A stretch of 64,000 bases of DNA from Spirochaetales bacterium Spiro_10. GTDB lineage: Bacteria; Spirochaetota; Spirochaetia; Treponematales; Treponemataceae. Under the pieces are notes generated by a model. That model worked only from the letters and a program-made list of their open reading frames with translations, searched no databases and had not been told where the DNA came from. Within the stretch, counting starts at the first letter, position 1, and each line of letters begins with the position of its first letter. Location of the stretch: the NCBI GenBank assembly GCA_001604405.1, contig LVBL01000041.1, positions 1 through 64,000 of the forward strand. Direction: 5' to 3'. A program made the position numbers and the translations under genes. This document shows, piece by piece, positions 27,479-36,295 of this stretch.

Positions 27479-28812
27479 CCCGCTACCATTCGGTCATCCT
27501 TGACGAGGAGGCCTGCAAGGGTTGCACCGTCTGCGTGACGACCTGCCCGGTCGAGGCGATCCGCGTGCTCGAGGGCAAGGCCCGCATCAGGGCCGAGCGG
27601 TGCATCGACTGCGGAATCTGCATACGCCGCTGCCCGCATCACGCAAAAAAGGCGCTCAGCGCGGACCTTGTTTCCGCGCTCGGTCCGGGCGCCGGGGAAG
27701 CGGCGGACGATGCCGGACGGCCGCCCTTCCGCGTCGTTCTTCCCGCGCCCTCGCTGTACGGCCAGTTTCCCGAGCGGTTTTCCGTCGCCGACATTCACGC
27801 GGCCCTTCTCGAGCTCGGCTTCGACGCGGTATTCCCCGTGGCGGCATCCACGCCGGCCATCGCCCGGGCGACGGCGTCGTTCTTCGACAAGGTCCGCCAT
27901 CCCGATCTCCCCCGCCCGCTCGTCTCGTCGAGTTGCCCGACCATCATCAAGCTCATCCAGATCCGCTTTCCTTCGCTTGTGGCGAACGTAGTCCCGGTCA
28001 TCGCCCCCATGGAACTCTCCGGCAGACTCGCGCGCGAGGTCTTCGCACCTGAGGCGGGAGCGAGGTCCGTTCACTGCACCTTCATATCCCCGTGTCCCGG
28101 AAAGATAACCGAGTCGGTCGCCCCGATCGGCGGGGGCGAGTCCTCCGTCGATTGCGTCGTCGCCATGAAGGACGTGCACCTGCCCCTCCTGCAAATCCTG
28201 ACGAAGGGAGTCGCATGCAGATCATCCGTGTCCGTATCCGTCTCTTCTCCCGCCGAGATCGCCTGGGGGCGTGCGGGCGGCGAGGCCGAGGCCACGGCAC
28301 ACGGGGAGAAGGGCGCGTGGATCGCGGTTGACGGCATGGATCAGTGCATCCGCATCCTCGAAGACGCCGAGAACGGTCGGCTCTCCGACATCTCGTTCCT
28401 CGAGCTCATGGCGTGCACGGACGGTTGCGTCGGCGGTGCCCTCACCGCGGCGAATCCGTCCATGGCCCGCCACGTCCTCCGCAAGCGCGAGGAGGCCCTC
28501 AAGCCGGGTGGCGACACGCTTTCCGGGGACCGGATCGAGGAATCAGTCCTCGAGAGTTTCAGGAAGGAACCGTATCCCTCGCGCTCCGCCCTGCTCCTTG
28601 ATCCCGACTACGCGAAGGCGCTTTCGATGATGGAGGAGATGGAACGCATCGTCGAACGCCTTCCCGGACTCGATTGCGGCTGTTGCGGCGCGCCGAATTG
28701 CCACGCGCTCGCGGAGGACATCGTCCGCGGAACCGCGGAGCTCACCGATTGCGTCATCATCCTGAAGGAACAGTACCGGGAACTCCTGGACCAGGAGTAC
28801 GGAGGGACATGA
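27475..28812 (+). CDS. Sensory [FeFe]-hydrogenase-like protein with ferredoxin and FeS domains
   Basis: A 445-residue protein. The N-terminus is a 2x[4Fe-4S] ferredoxin (CKGCTVCVTTCP, CIDCGICIRRCP). The middle is an [FeFe]-hydrogenase H-cluster domain with diverged forms of the three cysteine motifs: SSSCP near 152, ISPCPGK near 205 and LMACTDGCVGG near 310, which keeps the four cluster cysteines but changes flanking residues (second Cys of TSCCP is Ser; Met of MPC is Ser). The C-terminus has a CGCCGAPNC FeS domain near 400. This is the architecture of group C/D putative sensory hydrogenases (HydS), expected to sense H2 or redox state and signal through the RsbW-like partner. Catalytic turnover is uncertain. 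Confidence 0.85.
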   Translation: MTRYHSVILDEEACKGCTVCVTTCPVEAIRVLEGKARIRAERCIDCGICIRRCPHHAKKALSADLVSALGPGAGEAADDAGRPPFRVVLPAPSLYGQFPERFSVADIHAALLELGFDAVFPVAASTPAIARATASFFDKVRHPDLPRPLVSSSCPTIIKLIQIRFPSLVANVVPVIAPMELSGRLAREVFAPEAGARSVHCTFISPCPGKITESVAPIGGGESSVDCVVAMKDVHLPLLQILTKGVACRSSVSVSVSSPAEIAWGRAGGEAEATAHGEKGAWIAVDGMDQCIRILEDAENGRLSDISFLELMACTDGCVGGALTAANPSMARHVLRKREEALKPGGDTLSGDRIEESVLESFRKEPYPSRSALLLDPDYAKALSMMEEMERIVERLPGLDCGCCGAPNCHALAEDIVRGTAELTDCVIILKEQYRELLDQEYGGT

Positions 28813-29438
28813 GCCGGGAGAAGGACGAACTTCGGAAACGGCTTCGGGACGGTTGTGTTGCGGGAGATTTTGTATACCTACCGGTAGGTATACAAAACGA
28901 CTGCCAGAGCCCAGGCGACAAACCGCGGATCCAACCCGACATCCTCGCGACGCTCGCGGCAGCCTCGACCGTGTTCGGCTACCTTGCCATCCCCCCCGAG
29001 CCCGAGGTTTTGCCGCTCATGAAGGCCGCCCTTGCAGCCGGCGCGAAGGTCCTTGTCCCCCGGGTCGTCGGAAATGACCTCGAGTTCGCCCCTCTCGCCT
29101 CGACCGCTGGCCCGTTTTCCACGGGACCGTACGGTATCCGCGAGCCGCTCCCGGGCGTCCGTACCGCGTGGCCGGGCCGCTCACTGGAGACACCCGCCGT
29201 CATCCTCGTTCCCGCTCTCGCCTTCTCGAAGGACGGCGCGCGCCTCGGGCGGGGCAAGGGGTACTACGACCGTTTTCTCGCCTCGCTGCTGAAGGAAGCC
29301 GGTTCGCGGAGGAACGGGATCACGATAGTCGGTATCTGCAGGCCCGAGCGCGTGCTCGAACACGTCCCGACCGAGCCGCATGACATCCCGGTCGATTGCC
29401 TGTGGACGGAAAAGGACGGTATATTTACGGTATACTGA
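28809..29438 (+). CDS. 5-formyltetrahydrofolate cyclo-ligase
   Basis: Converts 5-formyl-THF to 5,10-methenyl-THF with ATP, salvaging folate. The 209-residue protein has the family features KDELRKRLR at the start, LVPRVVG in the middle, and GARLGRGKGYYDRF near 140, which binds ATP and substrate. The start ATG overlaps the stop of the upstream hydrogenase gene (ATGA). Between residues about 15 and 40 the sequence is unusual: it contains the coding of a 30-bp perfect palindrome (28869-28898) and is about 8 residues longer than in typical relatives. The catalytic half looks intact. Confidence 0.88.
   Translation: MSREKDELRKRLRDGCVAGDFVYLPVGIQNDCQSPGDKPRIQPDILATLAAASTVFGYLAIPPEPEVLPLMKAALAAGAKVLVPRVVGNDLEFAPLASTAGPFSTGPYGIREPLPGVRTAWPGRSLETPAVILVPALAFSKDGARLGRGKGYYDRFLASLLKEAGSRRNGITIVGICRPERVLEHVPTEPHDIPVDCLWTEKDGIFTVY
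28869..28898. repeat. 30-bp perfect palindrome, copy 2, inside the cyclo-ligase CDS
   Basis: Core TACCTACCGGTAGGTA extended symmetrically on each side by TTTTGTA / TACAAAA. It is translated in frame (as FVYLPVGIQN). The core is identical to copy 1 at 4056-4078. No third copy was seen by eye. Confidence 0.85.
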
Positions 29439-29453
29439 ATGTGGAGGAAACCC

Positions 29454-30050
29454 ATGGGTGAGATACGATCGGCGATAGACATAGCCCTGGAAAAAACCGC
29501 TCATATCGAGGGCGACAAGACAAGTTCGGAAAACCGGGAATTGAAGAACGCGGGGAAGCGGGCGGCAAGCGAGTTTCTGGAGACGGAAAACCCCGAAACG
29601 CTCGCGAAGTCGCTCGCGGGAAAGGGAAGCGAGCAGTCCCGGATGATACTCGAGGGAGCCCTTTCAATACTTATCGCGGCCGTCAAGCTTCCGGCCTCGG
29701 ACGCCGATCTCGCGCGCTCGGACCGGATCGGCGCGGCCCTCGAGATCGCGTTGCCCGGGCGCGGGATGCAGCAGCTGTTCGCCCAGGTGGCGCAAATACT
29801 CAAGCAATACCTCGACGAACGGTCCAACCTCCGCGGGGCGCTCGAGCAGCAGTTCGCGCCGAAGCTGAAGGCGAAACAGCAGGAGCTCTCGCGGCGGTAC
29901 GGGCAAAACGTACCGATGGACATCAACCAGGATCCCGAGTTCGTCTCGGCTTACTCGAAAAGCGCGCGCATGCTCGAACAGAAATACGGTGCCATCGTCG
30001 ACGAGATACGCTTCCGCGTTCGGGAAGCGGCAGGAATGCCCGAGGAGTGA
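29454..30050 (+). CDS. Conserved hypothetical helical protein
   Basis: A 198-residue soluble protein, strongly helical, rich in Glu, Lys, Gln and Ala, without cysteine-metal motifs or membrane segments. ATG 29454 has GGAGGAAACCC ahead and is preferred to an in-frame ATG at 29439. I do not recognise a function. It lies 16 nt after the cyclo-ligase and before the tRNA-Asn promoter. The RYGQNVPMDINQDPEFVSAYS segment is its most distinctive feature. Confidence 0.7.
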   Translation: MGEIRSAIDIALEKTAHIEGDKTSSENRELKNAGKRAASEFLETENPETLAKSLAGKGSEQSRMILEGALSILIAAVKLPASDADLARSDRIGAALEIALPGRGMQQLFAQVAQILKQYLDERSNLRGALEQQFAPKLKAKQQELSRRYGQNVPMDINQDPEFVSAYSKSARMLEQKYGAIVDEIRFRVREAAGMPEE

Positions 30051-30094
30051 CGGAGCGGATGCACGCGGCCGACGCGCGCGGAATGCCGTTTCTC

Positions 30095-30123
30095 TTGACA
30101 TTTTTTCCGCGTTCAGCTATTGT
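30095..30123 (+). promoter_or_regulatory. Promoter of tRNA-Asn
   Basis: -35 TTGACA, 17-bp spacer, -10 TATTGT, ending 28 nt before the tRNA. Confidence 0.75.
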
Positions 30124-30151
30124 GACACTCGCCTGACGCGTTCAGGCTCTT

Positions 30152-30224
30152 TCCGCGGTAGCTCAGTCGGCAGAGCAAGTGGCTGTTAACCACTGGGTCC
30201 GGTGTTCGAATCACCGCCGCGGAG
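30152..30224 (+). tRNA. tRNA-Asn (GTT)
   Basis: A 73-nt cloverleaf: acceptor TCCGCGG/CCGCGGA, D stem GCTC/GAGC, anticodon stem AGTGG/CCACT with loop CTGTTAA (anticodon GTT), T stem CGGTG/CACCG with loop TTCGAAT, discriminator G. CCA is not encoded. A terminator follows. Confidence 0.97.
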
Positions 30225-30230
30225 CGACGA

Positions 30231-30258
30231 AACCCGTCCTTGCCAGGACGGGTTTTTT
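30231..30258 (+). terminator. Terminator of tRNA-Asn
   Basis: Stem AACCCGTCC / GGACGGGTT (30231-30239 with 30246-30254), 6-nt loop, T6. It may also face the convergent PhoH gene. Confidence 0.88.
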
Positions 30259-30279
30259 ATTGGTCGCACGGTTTCGCCG

Positions 30280-31611
30280 CTACAGAAGGTCGCTCGCGAG
30301 TTCCGCGAGGTAGCTCCGCTCGCTTTTTACCAGATGCACGTGGGTAAAGAGGTCCTGGCCCTTCATCTTGTCGATGAGATAGCTCAGGCCGTTGGAACAG
30401 GAGTCGAGGTACGGCGAATCGATTTGCTGGACGTCGCCGGTGAACACCATCTTGGTGCCCTCACCCGCCCGCGTGATTATCGTCTTGACCTCGTGCGGCG
30501 TCAGGTTCTGCGCCTCGTCGACTATGAAGAACGAGTTGGAAAGGCTCCGCCCGCGGATGTACGCGAGCGGGGTGATCGTGAGCTTCCCGTTTTTTTGCAT
30601 CTCGTCGAGGTGCGTCACCTCTTTTCCGGTGGCGCGGAATTTCCGCTTGATCACCGCGAGATTGTCGAACAGGGGATTCATGTACGGGCCGATTTTCTCG
30701 TCCACGTCGCCGGGGAGAAAGCCGAGATCCCTGTTCGCGAGCGGGACGATGGGCCGCGCGAGCAGTATCTGGTCGTACTCCCCTTCCTGCGCCACGGCCG
30801 CGGCGAGGGCGAGCAGGGTCTTTCCGGTTCCCGCCTTTCCCGATAGCGCGACGAGCTCTATGTCCCTGCGCGTGAGCGCGTCGAGCGAAAAGGCCTGCTC
30901 GGCGTTTCGCGGCTCTATCCCGTAGCACCGCTTCTTCTCGACGCGGCTGATGAGGCCCGTCTGGCGCGAGTAATGACCGAGGGCGCTCGCCGTGCCGTTT
31001 TTCAGGATGTAGTACTGATTCGCCGCGGGGGTCTTCCTGAAGCCGAACTCGGCGAGGGGGATGCCCTCTCCGTCCTCGTAGAGGCGCGCGATGAGCGAGG
31101 CGTCGAGCCCCTCGATCGTCTCGATGTTCCGGTCGATGAGGGAAACGTCGCGTATCTTGTCGTTCTCGTAGTCCTCGGAACTGAGGCCGAGCGACTTCGC
31201 CTTCATGCGGAGGTTGATGTCCTTGGAAACGAGGATAACCTTCCGGGAGGGATTCCTCGAGGCGACGTATTCGGTAATCGCGAGAATCCGATGGTCCGCG
31301 GTCTGTTCCGGGAAGGACTCCGCGAGGGTTTTCGAAAAGGGTTTCCCCGTCTCGATAAAAAGCTTCCCGAGCCTCGGCCCGAGCCGCAAGCCCTCGGTGA
31401 AGATGGCGTCCCCCGCTATTAGATCGAGCTGGCGGGTAAACTCGCGCGCGTGAAAGTTGATGAGATCGTTGCCCTTCTTGAACTTGTCGAGTTCCTCGAG
31501 CACGGTGATCGGCAGGACGATGTCGTTGTCCTCGAACCGGTAGATGCAGCTGTAATCGTGCAGGATGACGTTGGTGTCCAGCAGAAATATCTTGGTGCTT
31601 TTTTTGGCCAT
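30280..31611 (-). CDS. PIN-PhoH family ATPase (PhoH2-like)
   Basis: A 443-residue cytoplasmic protein with an N-terminal PIN ribonuclease domain (about 5-150; FLLDTNVILHD with Asp12, later acidic residues in RILAITE and VSKDINLRMKA) fused to a PhoH ATPase (about 220-443) with Walker A GKAGTGKT near 253, Walker B-like FFIVDEAQN, and TGDVQQID. PhoH2 proteins are RNA helicase-ribonucleases. No VapB-type antitoxin is next to it, as is usual for this stand-alone form. It is monocistronic and convergent with tRNA-Asn. Confidence 0.9.
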   Translation of the reverse strand: MAKKSTKIFLLDTNVILHDYSCIYRFEDNDIVLPITVLEELDKFKKGNDLINFHAREFTRQLDLIAGDAIFTEGLRLGPRLGKLFIETGKPFSKTLAESFPEQTADHRILAITEYVASRNPSRKVILVSKDINLRMKAKSLGLSSEDYENDKIRDVSLIDRNIETIEGLDASLIARLYEDGEGIPLAEFGFRKTPAANQYYILKNGTASALGHYSRQTGLISRVEKKRCYGIEPRNAEQAFSLDALTRRDIELVALSGKAGTGKTLLALAAAVAQEGEYDQILLARPIVPLANRDLGFLPGDVDEKIGPYMNPLFDNLAVIKRKFRATGKEVTHLDEMQKNGKLTITPLAYIRGRSLSNSFFIVDEAQNLTPHEVKTIITRAGEGTKMVFTGDVQQIDSPYLDSCSNGLSYLIDKMKGQDLFTHVHLVKSERSYLAELASDLL

Positions 31612-31684
31612 ACTTCCCTACCCGGTTGTATGATACCCCGGTTTCCAGCCAAAGTAAACGATAGCCTTTGTCAGAAATATGTTA

Positions 31685-31690
31685 TATAAT
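31685..31690 (+). promoter_or_regulatory. Candidate -10 box of the GH5 gene
   Basis: A consensus TATAAT lies 18 nt before the start codon of the GH5 gene. No good -35 match at the right spacing was found, so an activator may be needed. Confidence 0.4.
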
Positions 31691-31707
31691 GTTGTTCGGA
31701 GAAACAA

Positions 31708-32913
31708 ATGAAACGCGTACTAGTAATCGTCTGCATACTCGTTACCCTCGGCATCTCGGCGCTCGGCTGCTCCTCAGGCTCAATCGCGGACATCTCGGGC
31801 TACATCCCGCCCGAGGAGACCTATGGCGGACAACCGATAGCGCCTGAGAGCGCGAACTTCTCGGCGACCGCCCGCGCCTTCGTCGCGGGTATGGGAACGG
31901 GATGGAATCTCGGCAACACCCTCGACGCCCATGGCGTGTCGGGCCTCGACTCCGAGACCTACTGGGGCCAGCCGGCGACAACCAAGGCGATGATGGAAGG
32001 GCTCTACGAGTCCGGCATCAGGACGGTGCGCATCCCGGTGTCCTGGCACGATCACGTGAACGCCGCCTACACCATCGACCCGGCCTGGATGGCCCGCGTG
32101 CGCCAGGTCGTCGATTACGCGGTCGACTCGGGCCTCTACGTGATCATCAACATCCACCACGACAACGAGGAAGGGTTTTATTTCCCCGACCCGCGTTACC
32201 GCGTGCGCTCGCTCGCCTACGTGACCCGGATTTGGAAGCAGATCGCCCTCGAGTTCCGGAATTACGACGAGAAGCTCGTCTTCGAGCTCTTGAACGAGCC
32301 CCGTCTCACCGGCTACGTAAACGAGTGGAACTGGCTCGAAACGGACCCCGCGCTCGCGGACGCGGCCGGACTTATCGGCGAGATGGAACAGGCGGCCCTC
32401 GACGCGATCCGCGCGACGGAAAGCAACAACGCGAGCCGCTTCGTCATGATTACCCCCTACGTCGCCTCGCCGTGGGCGGCGTTTTCGGGCAAGTTCGTCA
32501 TACCGGAGGATTCGGCCGACGACAAGCTCATCCTCTCGGTGCACGCCTACGCGCCCTACCCCTTCGCGATGGAAGACCCGGGCGTCAGTGTCTTCACGAA
32601 CGCGCACAAAACCGAAATCGACTCCTTCATGGGCCGTCTCAACGCGGAGTTCGTCACCGTCAGGGACATGCCCGTCATCATAGGCGAATACGGGGCCACG
32701 AACAAGGACAACCTTTCCGAACGCGAGGCCTGGTTTTCGTATTACGTGGGTAAGGCCGCGGAATACGGGATGTGCGCGATCCTTTGGGACAACGGCAATT
32801 ACCAAATCCCCGCGTCGGGAAAGTTCTCCGAACTCTACGGGTTTTATAACCGCACGTCGCAAAGCTGGTACTTCCCGACGATACTCGCCGCGATACTCGG
32901 CGCGCTCGACTGA
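31708..32913 (+). CDS. Glycoside hydrolase family 5 lipoprotein (endo-beta-glucanase/xyloglucanase type)
   Basis: A 401-residue surface or periplasmic enzyme: signal peptide with lipobox SALGC (Cys near 21), then a GH5 barrel. The start GTGWNLGNTLDA is typical of subfamily 4 enzymes, RIPVSWHDH and HHDNEE follow, the acid/base Glu is in LLNEPR (about 196) and the nucleophile in IIGEYGA (about 326). Acts on beta-1,4 glycans such as cellulose, xyloglucan or mixed-linkage glucan. Next to a GH51 gene and an ABC importer, so part of a hemicellulose locus. SD CGGAGAAA precedes the ATG. Confidence 0.9.
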   Translation: MKRVLVIVCILVTLGISALGCSSGSIADISGYIPPEETYGGQPIAPESANFSATARAFVAGMGTGWNLGNTLDAHGVSGLDSETYWGQPATTKAMMEGLYESGIRTVRIPVSWHDHVNAAYTIDPAWMARVRQVVDYAVDSGLYVIINIHHDNEEGFYFPDPRYRVRSLAYVTRIWKQIALEFRNYDEKLVFELLNEPRLTGYVNEWNWLETDPALADAAGLIGEMEQAALDAIRATESNNASRFVMITPYVASPWAAFSGKFVIPEDSADDKLILSVHAYAPYPFAMEDPGVSVFTNAHKTEIDSFMGRLNAEFVTVRDMPVIIGEYGATNKDNLSEREAWFSYYVGKAAEYGMCAILWDNGNYQIPASGKFSELYGFYNRTSQSWYFPTILAAILGALD

Positions 32914-32945
32914 GCAGGCTCGACTGAGCGCGTCGGTCCGGCGCG

Positions 32946-34457
32946 TCAGGAATACGATACGCGGATGAGGTTCCAGGACAGGGGTGGCAGCCGCGCGAGC
33001 AGGCGGTCGCCCTCGACGCGCGCTCCGTTTTCCGCGCGGGGCGCGACACGGTCGGGAGCGTCCCGCCCGTTGGCCGCGAGCGGATCCGGATCCGCGAGGA
33101 CGACGTGCTCGACGACCGAAATCCCCGCGAAGCCCGAAAGCCTCGCCTCGAGGGAGAGGGCCTCGGTTTCGTGCCTGTTCACGCAGAAAAAGGAGACCTC
33201 GCTGTCGGTACGCCGCAAGACCGCTATGGCCTCGAGATAGGGCACCGTGCCGTACTCCCCCGATTCGTACCCCGTTGACTCGATCCTCGTTTCAAGGACC
33301 TCCCCGCGCCCGTAGCGCGAACAGTGAAGGAAGGGATAATAGATCGTCTGCCGCCAGGCGCGTCCGCTGGTATCGGTCATGATGGGGGCGATGGTGTTCA
33401 CCAGTTGCGCGAGGCATGCCATGCGCACGGAATCCGCGTGCCGCAAAAGGACGATGAGGAAACAGCCGACGACGAGCGCGTCCTCGACGTTGTACCGGTC
33501 CTCGAGGAGCCGCCGTCCGACGCCCCACAGGTCATCGTCGCTCTCCGCTCCCAGGGAATGATACCAGACGTTCCACTCGTCGACCGAAAGCCTGACCGTC
33601 TTCTTGCTCCGTTTCTTCGCCTTGACGAACCGTACCGTGCTCTCGACGGTCTGGATGAAGTGCTCGAATTTCACCGATTCGGCGAGAAACAGCGGGCGGT
33701 CGTCTTTTTCCTTTCTGGCGTAAATGTGAAGGGAGATGAAATCGACGTGCTCGTAGCAGTATTCGAGCACGGTCGCCTCCCATTGCGGAAAGGTCGGCAT
33801 GCCGGGTCCCGAACTGCCGCAGACGACGAGGTCGAGCGTGGGGTCAAAGAGCTTGAGGGCCTTCGCGACCTCGGCGGCGAGCTTGCCGTACTCGTCGGCG
33901 GTCTTGCATCCGATTTGCCAAGGACCGTCCATCTCGTTGCCGAGGCACCATACGCGGAAATCGTAGGGCTTCTCGGCGCCGTGCGCGCGCCTGAGGTCGC
34001 TCCAGTAGAGGCCTCCGGGATGGTTGCAGTATTCGACGAGGTTGCGCGCCTCCTCGATGCCGCGGGTCCCGAGGTTGATCGCCATCATGACGCTGCTGTC
34101 CGCCTTCTTGGCCCACCGGCAGAATTCGTCGAGACCGACGGTATTCGGCTCGGTCGCCTTCCAGGCGAGGTCCATGCGGCGCGGGCGGTCCCCGACCGGT
34201 CCGACGCCGTCTTCCCACTTGTAGGCCGACACGTAATTTCCGCCGGGATACCGGATGACCGGCACGCGCAATTCGCGCACCAGCTCCAGAACGTCCGTCC
34301 TGAAGCCGTCTTCGTCCGCGAGCTCGTGATCGGGCTGGTACACGCCGCCGTATATCGCGCGGCCAAGATGTTCCACGAACGAGCCGAAAAGCCTTTCGTC
34401 CACCGTTGCAAGGATCGACTCCCTGTCGACCCGGATTCGTGCGATGCTGTCTCCCAT
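32946..34457 (-). CDS. Alpha-L-arabinofuranosidase, GH51
   Basis: Removes terminal arabinofuranosyl residues from arabinan, arabinoxylan or their oligosaccharides. The 503-residue protein lacks a signal peptide, so it works on imported oligosaccharides in the cytoplasm. The acid/base Glu is in CLGNEMDG (about 177) and the nucleophile Glu in SVDEWNVWYHS (about 294); the RYPGGNYVSAYKWEDGVGP block near 70 is a GH51 hallmark. It is the last gene of the minus-strand operon with the sugar ABC importer. AAAGGA precedes the start. Named abfA in relatives. Confidence 0.94.
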   Translation of the reverse strand: MGDSIARIRVDRESILATVDERLFGSFVEHLGRAIYGGVYQPDHELADEDGFRTDVLELVRELRVPVIRYPGGNYVSAYKWEDGVGPVGDRPRRMDLAWKATEPNTVGLDEFCRWAKKADSSVMMAINLGTRGIEEARNLVEYCNHPGGLYWSDLRRAHGAEKPYDFRVWCLGNEMDGPWQIGCKTADEYGKLAAEVAKALKLFDPTLDLVVCGSSGPGMPTFPQWEATVLEYCYEHVDFISLHIYARKEKDDRPLFLAESVKFEHFIQTVESTVRFVKAKKRSKKTVRLSVDEWNVWYHSLGAESDDDLWGVGRRLLEDRYNVEDALVVGCFLIVLLRHADSVRMACLAQLVNTIAPIMTDTSGRAWRQTIYYPFLHCSRYGRGEVLETRIESTGYESGEYGTVPYLEAIAVLRRTDSEVSFFCVNRHETEALSLEARLSGFAGISVVEHVVLADPDPLAANGRDAPDRVAPRAENGARVEGDRLLARLPPLSWNLIRVSYS

Positions 34458-34498
34458 CGGTTCCTTTACCTCACCAAGTGCCCTTCGGCCGGGCGGCG

Positions 34499-35350
34499 TC
34501 AGCCTTTGACCGCGCCGGCTGCCAATCCCGACACGATGTGTTTTTGCGCATAGAGATAAAACGCTATCGCCGGGGCCATGCAGATCACGAAAAACGCGAG
34601 TATGATATTCCAGTCGGCGAGATACTGGCCGACGAAATCCATGCTCCCCATCGGCAGCGTGTATTTGTCCCTGTCGTTGAGGATGATCAGCGGCAGGAAG
34701 AAATTATTCCAGCTCGTTACCATCGCGAGGACCGATATCGTCGCGATCGCCGGCCTCGACAAGGGTATCACGACATGGAACAAAAATCCCATCTTCCCGC
34801 ATCCGTCTATCTTGACCGCGTCCTCGAGGTCCCCGGGTATTTGCCGGATGAAGCCCTTGAAAATCAGTATGTGGAACGGCAGAAGGAAGGCGGTCTGCGG
34901 CAAGATGACCCCGACATACGTGTCGAGCAGCTTGAAGGTGCGGAGCTGGATGTATATGGGAAGGATCGCCAGCGTCATGGGAAAGAGGAGGCCGAGCAGG
35001 AAGTACTGGTAGATCAGGTTCTTCGTCTTTACGTCGAACCTGCTCAGCGCGTACCCGGCCAGCCCCGCGGCGACGACGTCCAGCGCGACGGTCGCCGCCA
35101 TTACGATCAGGGAGTTCCCGAGATAGAGGAAGAACCTGCTTTTGACGAAGATATTTACGTAGTTTTCGACATAGGCCGGCCGCGGCCATCCTACCGGATC
35201 AACGTTCAATTGGCCGATCGACTTGAATCCGCCGAGAACCGCGAGGTAGATTGGCAGAAGGACGACAAGCGCAAAGCCGGCCAGCAGGGCGTACTTCACG
35301 AACGTGAACGTAATGCCGCTTTTCGTCAGTCTCATACTCTGTGTTTTCAC
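34499..35350 (-). CDS. Sugar ABC transporter permease (MalG/LacG type)
   Basis: A 283-residue inner-membrane permease with six membrane segments and the cytoplasmic EAA loop near 190 (EDAVKIDGCGKMGFLFHVVIPL), which contacts the ATPase. The start is GTG at 35350, overlapping the stop of the other permease (GTGA) with GGAAGC upstream; an internal ATG at 35335 is weaker. It forms the importer with the LacF-type permease and the binding protein; the ATPase is not encoded here, so a shared MsmK-type ATPase elsewhere is likely. Confidence 0.92.
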   Translation of the reverse strand: MKTQSMRLTKSGITFTFVKYALLAGFALVVLLPIYLAVLGGFKSIGQLNVDPVGWPRPAYVENYVNIFVKSRFFLYLGNSLIVMAATVALDVVAAGLAGYALSRFDVKTKNLIYQYFLLGLLFPMTLAILPIYIQLRTFKLLDTYVGVILPQTAFLLPFHILIFKGFIRQIPGDLEDAVKIDGCGKMGFLFHVVIPLSRPAIATISVLAMVTSWNNFFLPLIILNDRDKYTLPMGSMDFVGQYLADWNIILAFFVICMAPAIAFYLYAQKHIVSGLAAGAVKG

Positions 35351-36237
35351 GCTTCCTCATCCCTCTTCGTAAGCCTTTGATAGAACACGTTCACGACGAG
35401 GCAGAGCGCGAATATCACGATTGCCGTCATGCTTCCAAAACCAATCTTGGACGACTTGATGCCGAACTTGTAGAGGTACACGACCGCCGTCTCGGCGGCG
35501 TGCACGGGGCCGCCCTGTCCCATCGACCATATGACGTCGAACACCTGCAAGGAGCCGATGATGCAGAAGAAAAGGGACATCTGTATCGCAGACCGCATGA
35601 AGGGCAGCGTAATGTTCAAGAAGGACTGCAGGGGGCTCGCGCCGTCGATGCGGGCCGCCTCGTAGTACTCGGCCGGTATTCCCTGGAGGCCGGCGACGTA
35701 CAGGATCATGTGAAAGCCGAAGTATTTCCAGAAGATGACGAAGAGGATCGCGGGAAAGACGGTTTCCGGATTCGCGAGAAAACCCTGATACGCGTAATCC
35801 GGAAGGACGGCCGCGAACACCTGCTTCAGGAGCCCGAATTGGGGATGATAGATGAACCGCCAGATGACGCCGGTGATGATCTCCGAAAGGATATACGGCA
35901 GAAAGAAAATCGTGCGAAAGAGAATCAGATGCCTGCGGTAGTTCCCGCTTACCAGTATCGCGAGCAAAAAGGCGATCGGAAGCTGGACGATGACGGAGAA
36001 AGCGATGACTATCCCGTTGTTCCTGAGCGCGTTCCAGAACAGGGGGTCCCGCATGAGCGTAAAGAAATTCTCGAGACCCACGAATTTTTTCAGCGGCCCG
36101 AAGCCGTTCCAGTTGTAAAACGAGAAAAAGACCGTATTGATGACGGGATATACGATAAACGCGGTAACGAGAAGGAACGCGGGCGCCAGCAACAGATAAA
36201 AAACCAAGGTTTCGCGACTCTTCGATGTGGCGCCCAT
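35347..36237 (-). CDS. Sugar ABC transporter permease (MalF/LacF type)
   Basis: A 296-residue inner-membrane permease with six membrane segments and the EAA motif near 193 (YYEAARIDGASPLQSFLNITLPFM). Works with the LacG-type permease to import an oligosaccharide, probably arabino- or gluco-oligosaccharides given the neighbouring GH51 and GH5 genes. Preceded by a hairpin that separates it from the binding-protein gene. Confidence 0.93.
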   Translation of the reverse strand: MGATSKSRETLVFYLLLAPAFLLVTAFIVYPVINTVFFSFYNWNGFGPLKKFVGLENFFTLMRDPLFWNALRNNGIVIAFSVIVQLPIAFLLAILVSGNYRRHLILFRTIFFLPYILSEIITGVIWRFIYHPQFGLLKQVFAAVLPDYAYQGFLANPETVFPAILFVIFWKYFGFHMILYVAGLQGIPAEYYEAARIDGASPLQSFLNITLPFMRSAIQMSLFFCIIGSLQVFDVIWSMGQGGPVHAAETAVVYLYKFGIKSSKIGFGSMTAIVIFALCLVVNVFYQRLTKRDEEA

Positions 36238-36256
36238 GCGCTCCCCTCCTTGCGAA

Positions 36257-36280
36257 GGCGGAGGGCTCGAACCCTCCGCC
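36257..36280 (-). other. Intercistronic hairpin between binding protein and permeases
   Basis: A 9-bp stem GGCGGAGGG / CCCTCCGCC with a 6-nt loop sits between the binding-protein and LacF genes. It has no T tract on the minus strand, so it is more likely to stabilise the upstream mRNA, giving more binding protein than permease, than to terminate. Confidence 0.65.
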
Positions 36281-36295
36281 TGATGCGTTTTTTTT

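Noticed and set aside
30280-31611. Toxin of a toxin-antitoxin pair (PIN domain)
   Set aside because: The PIN domain is fused to PhoH, and there is no small antitoxin gene beside it.
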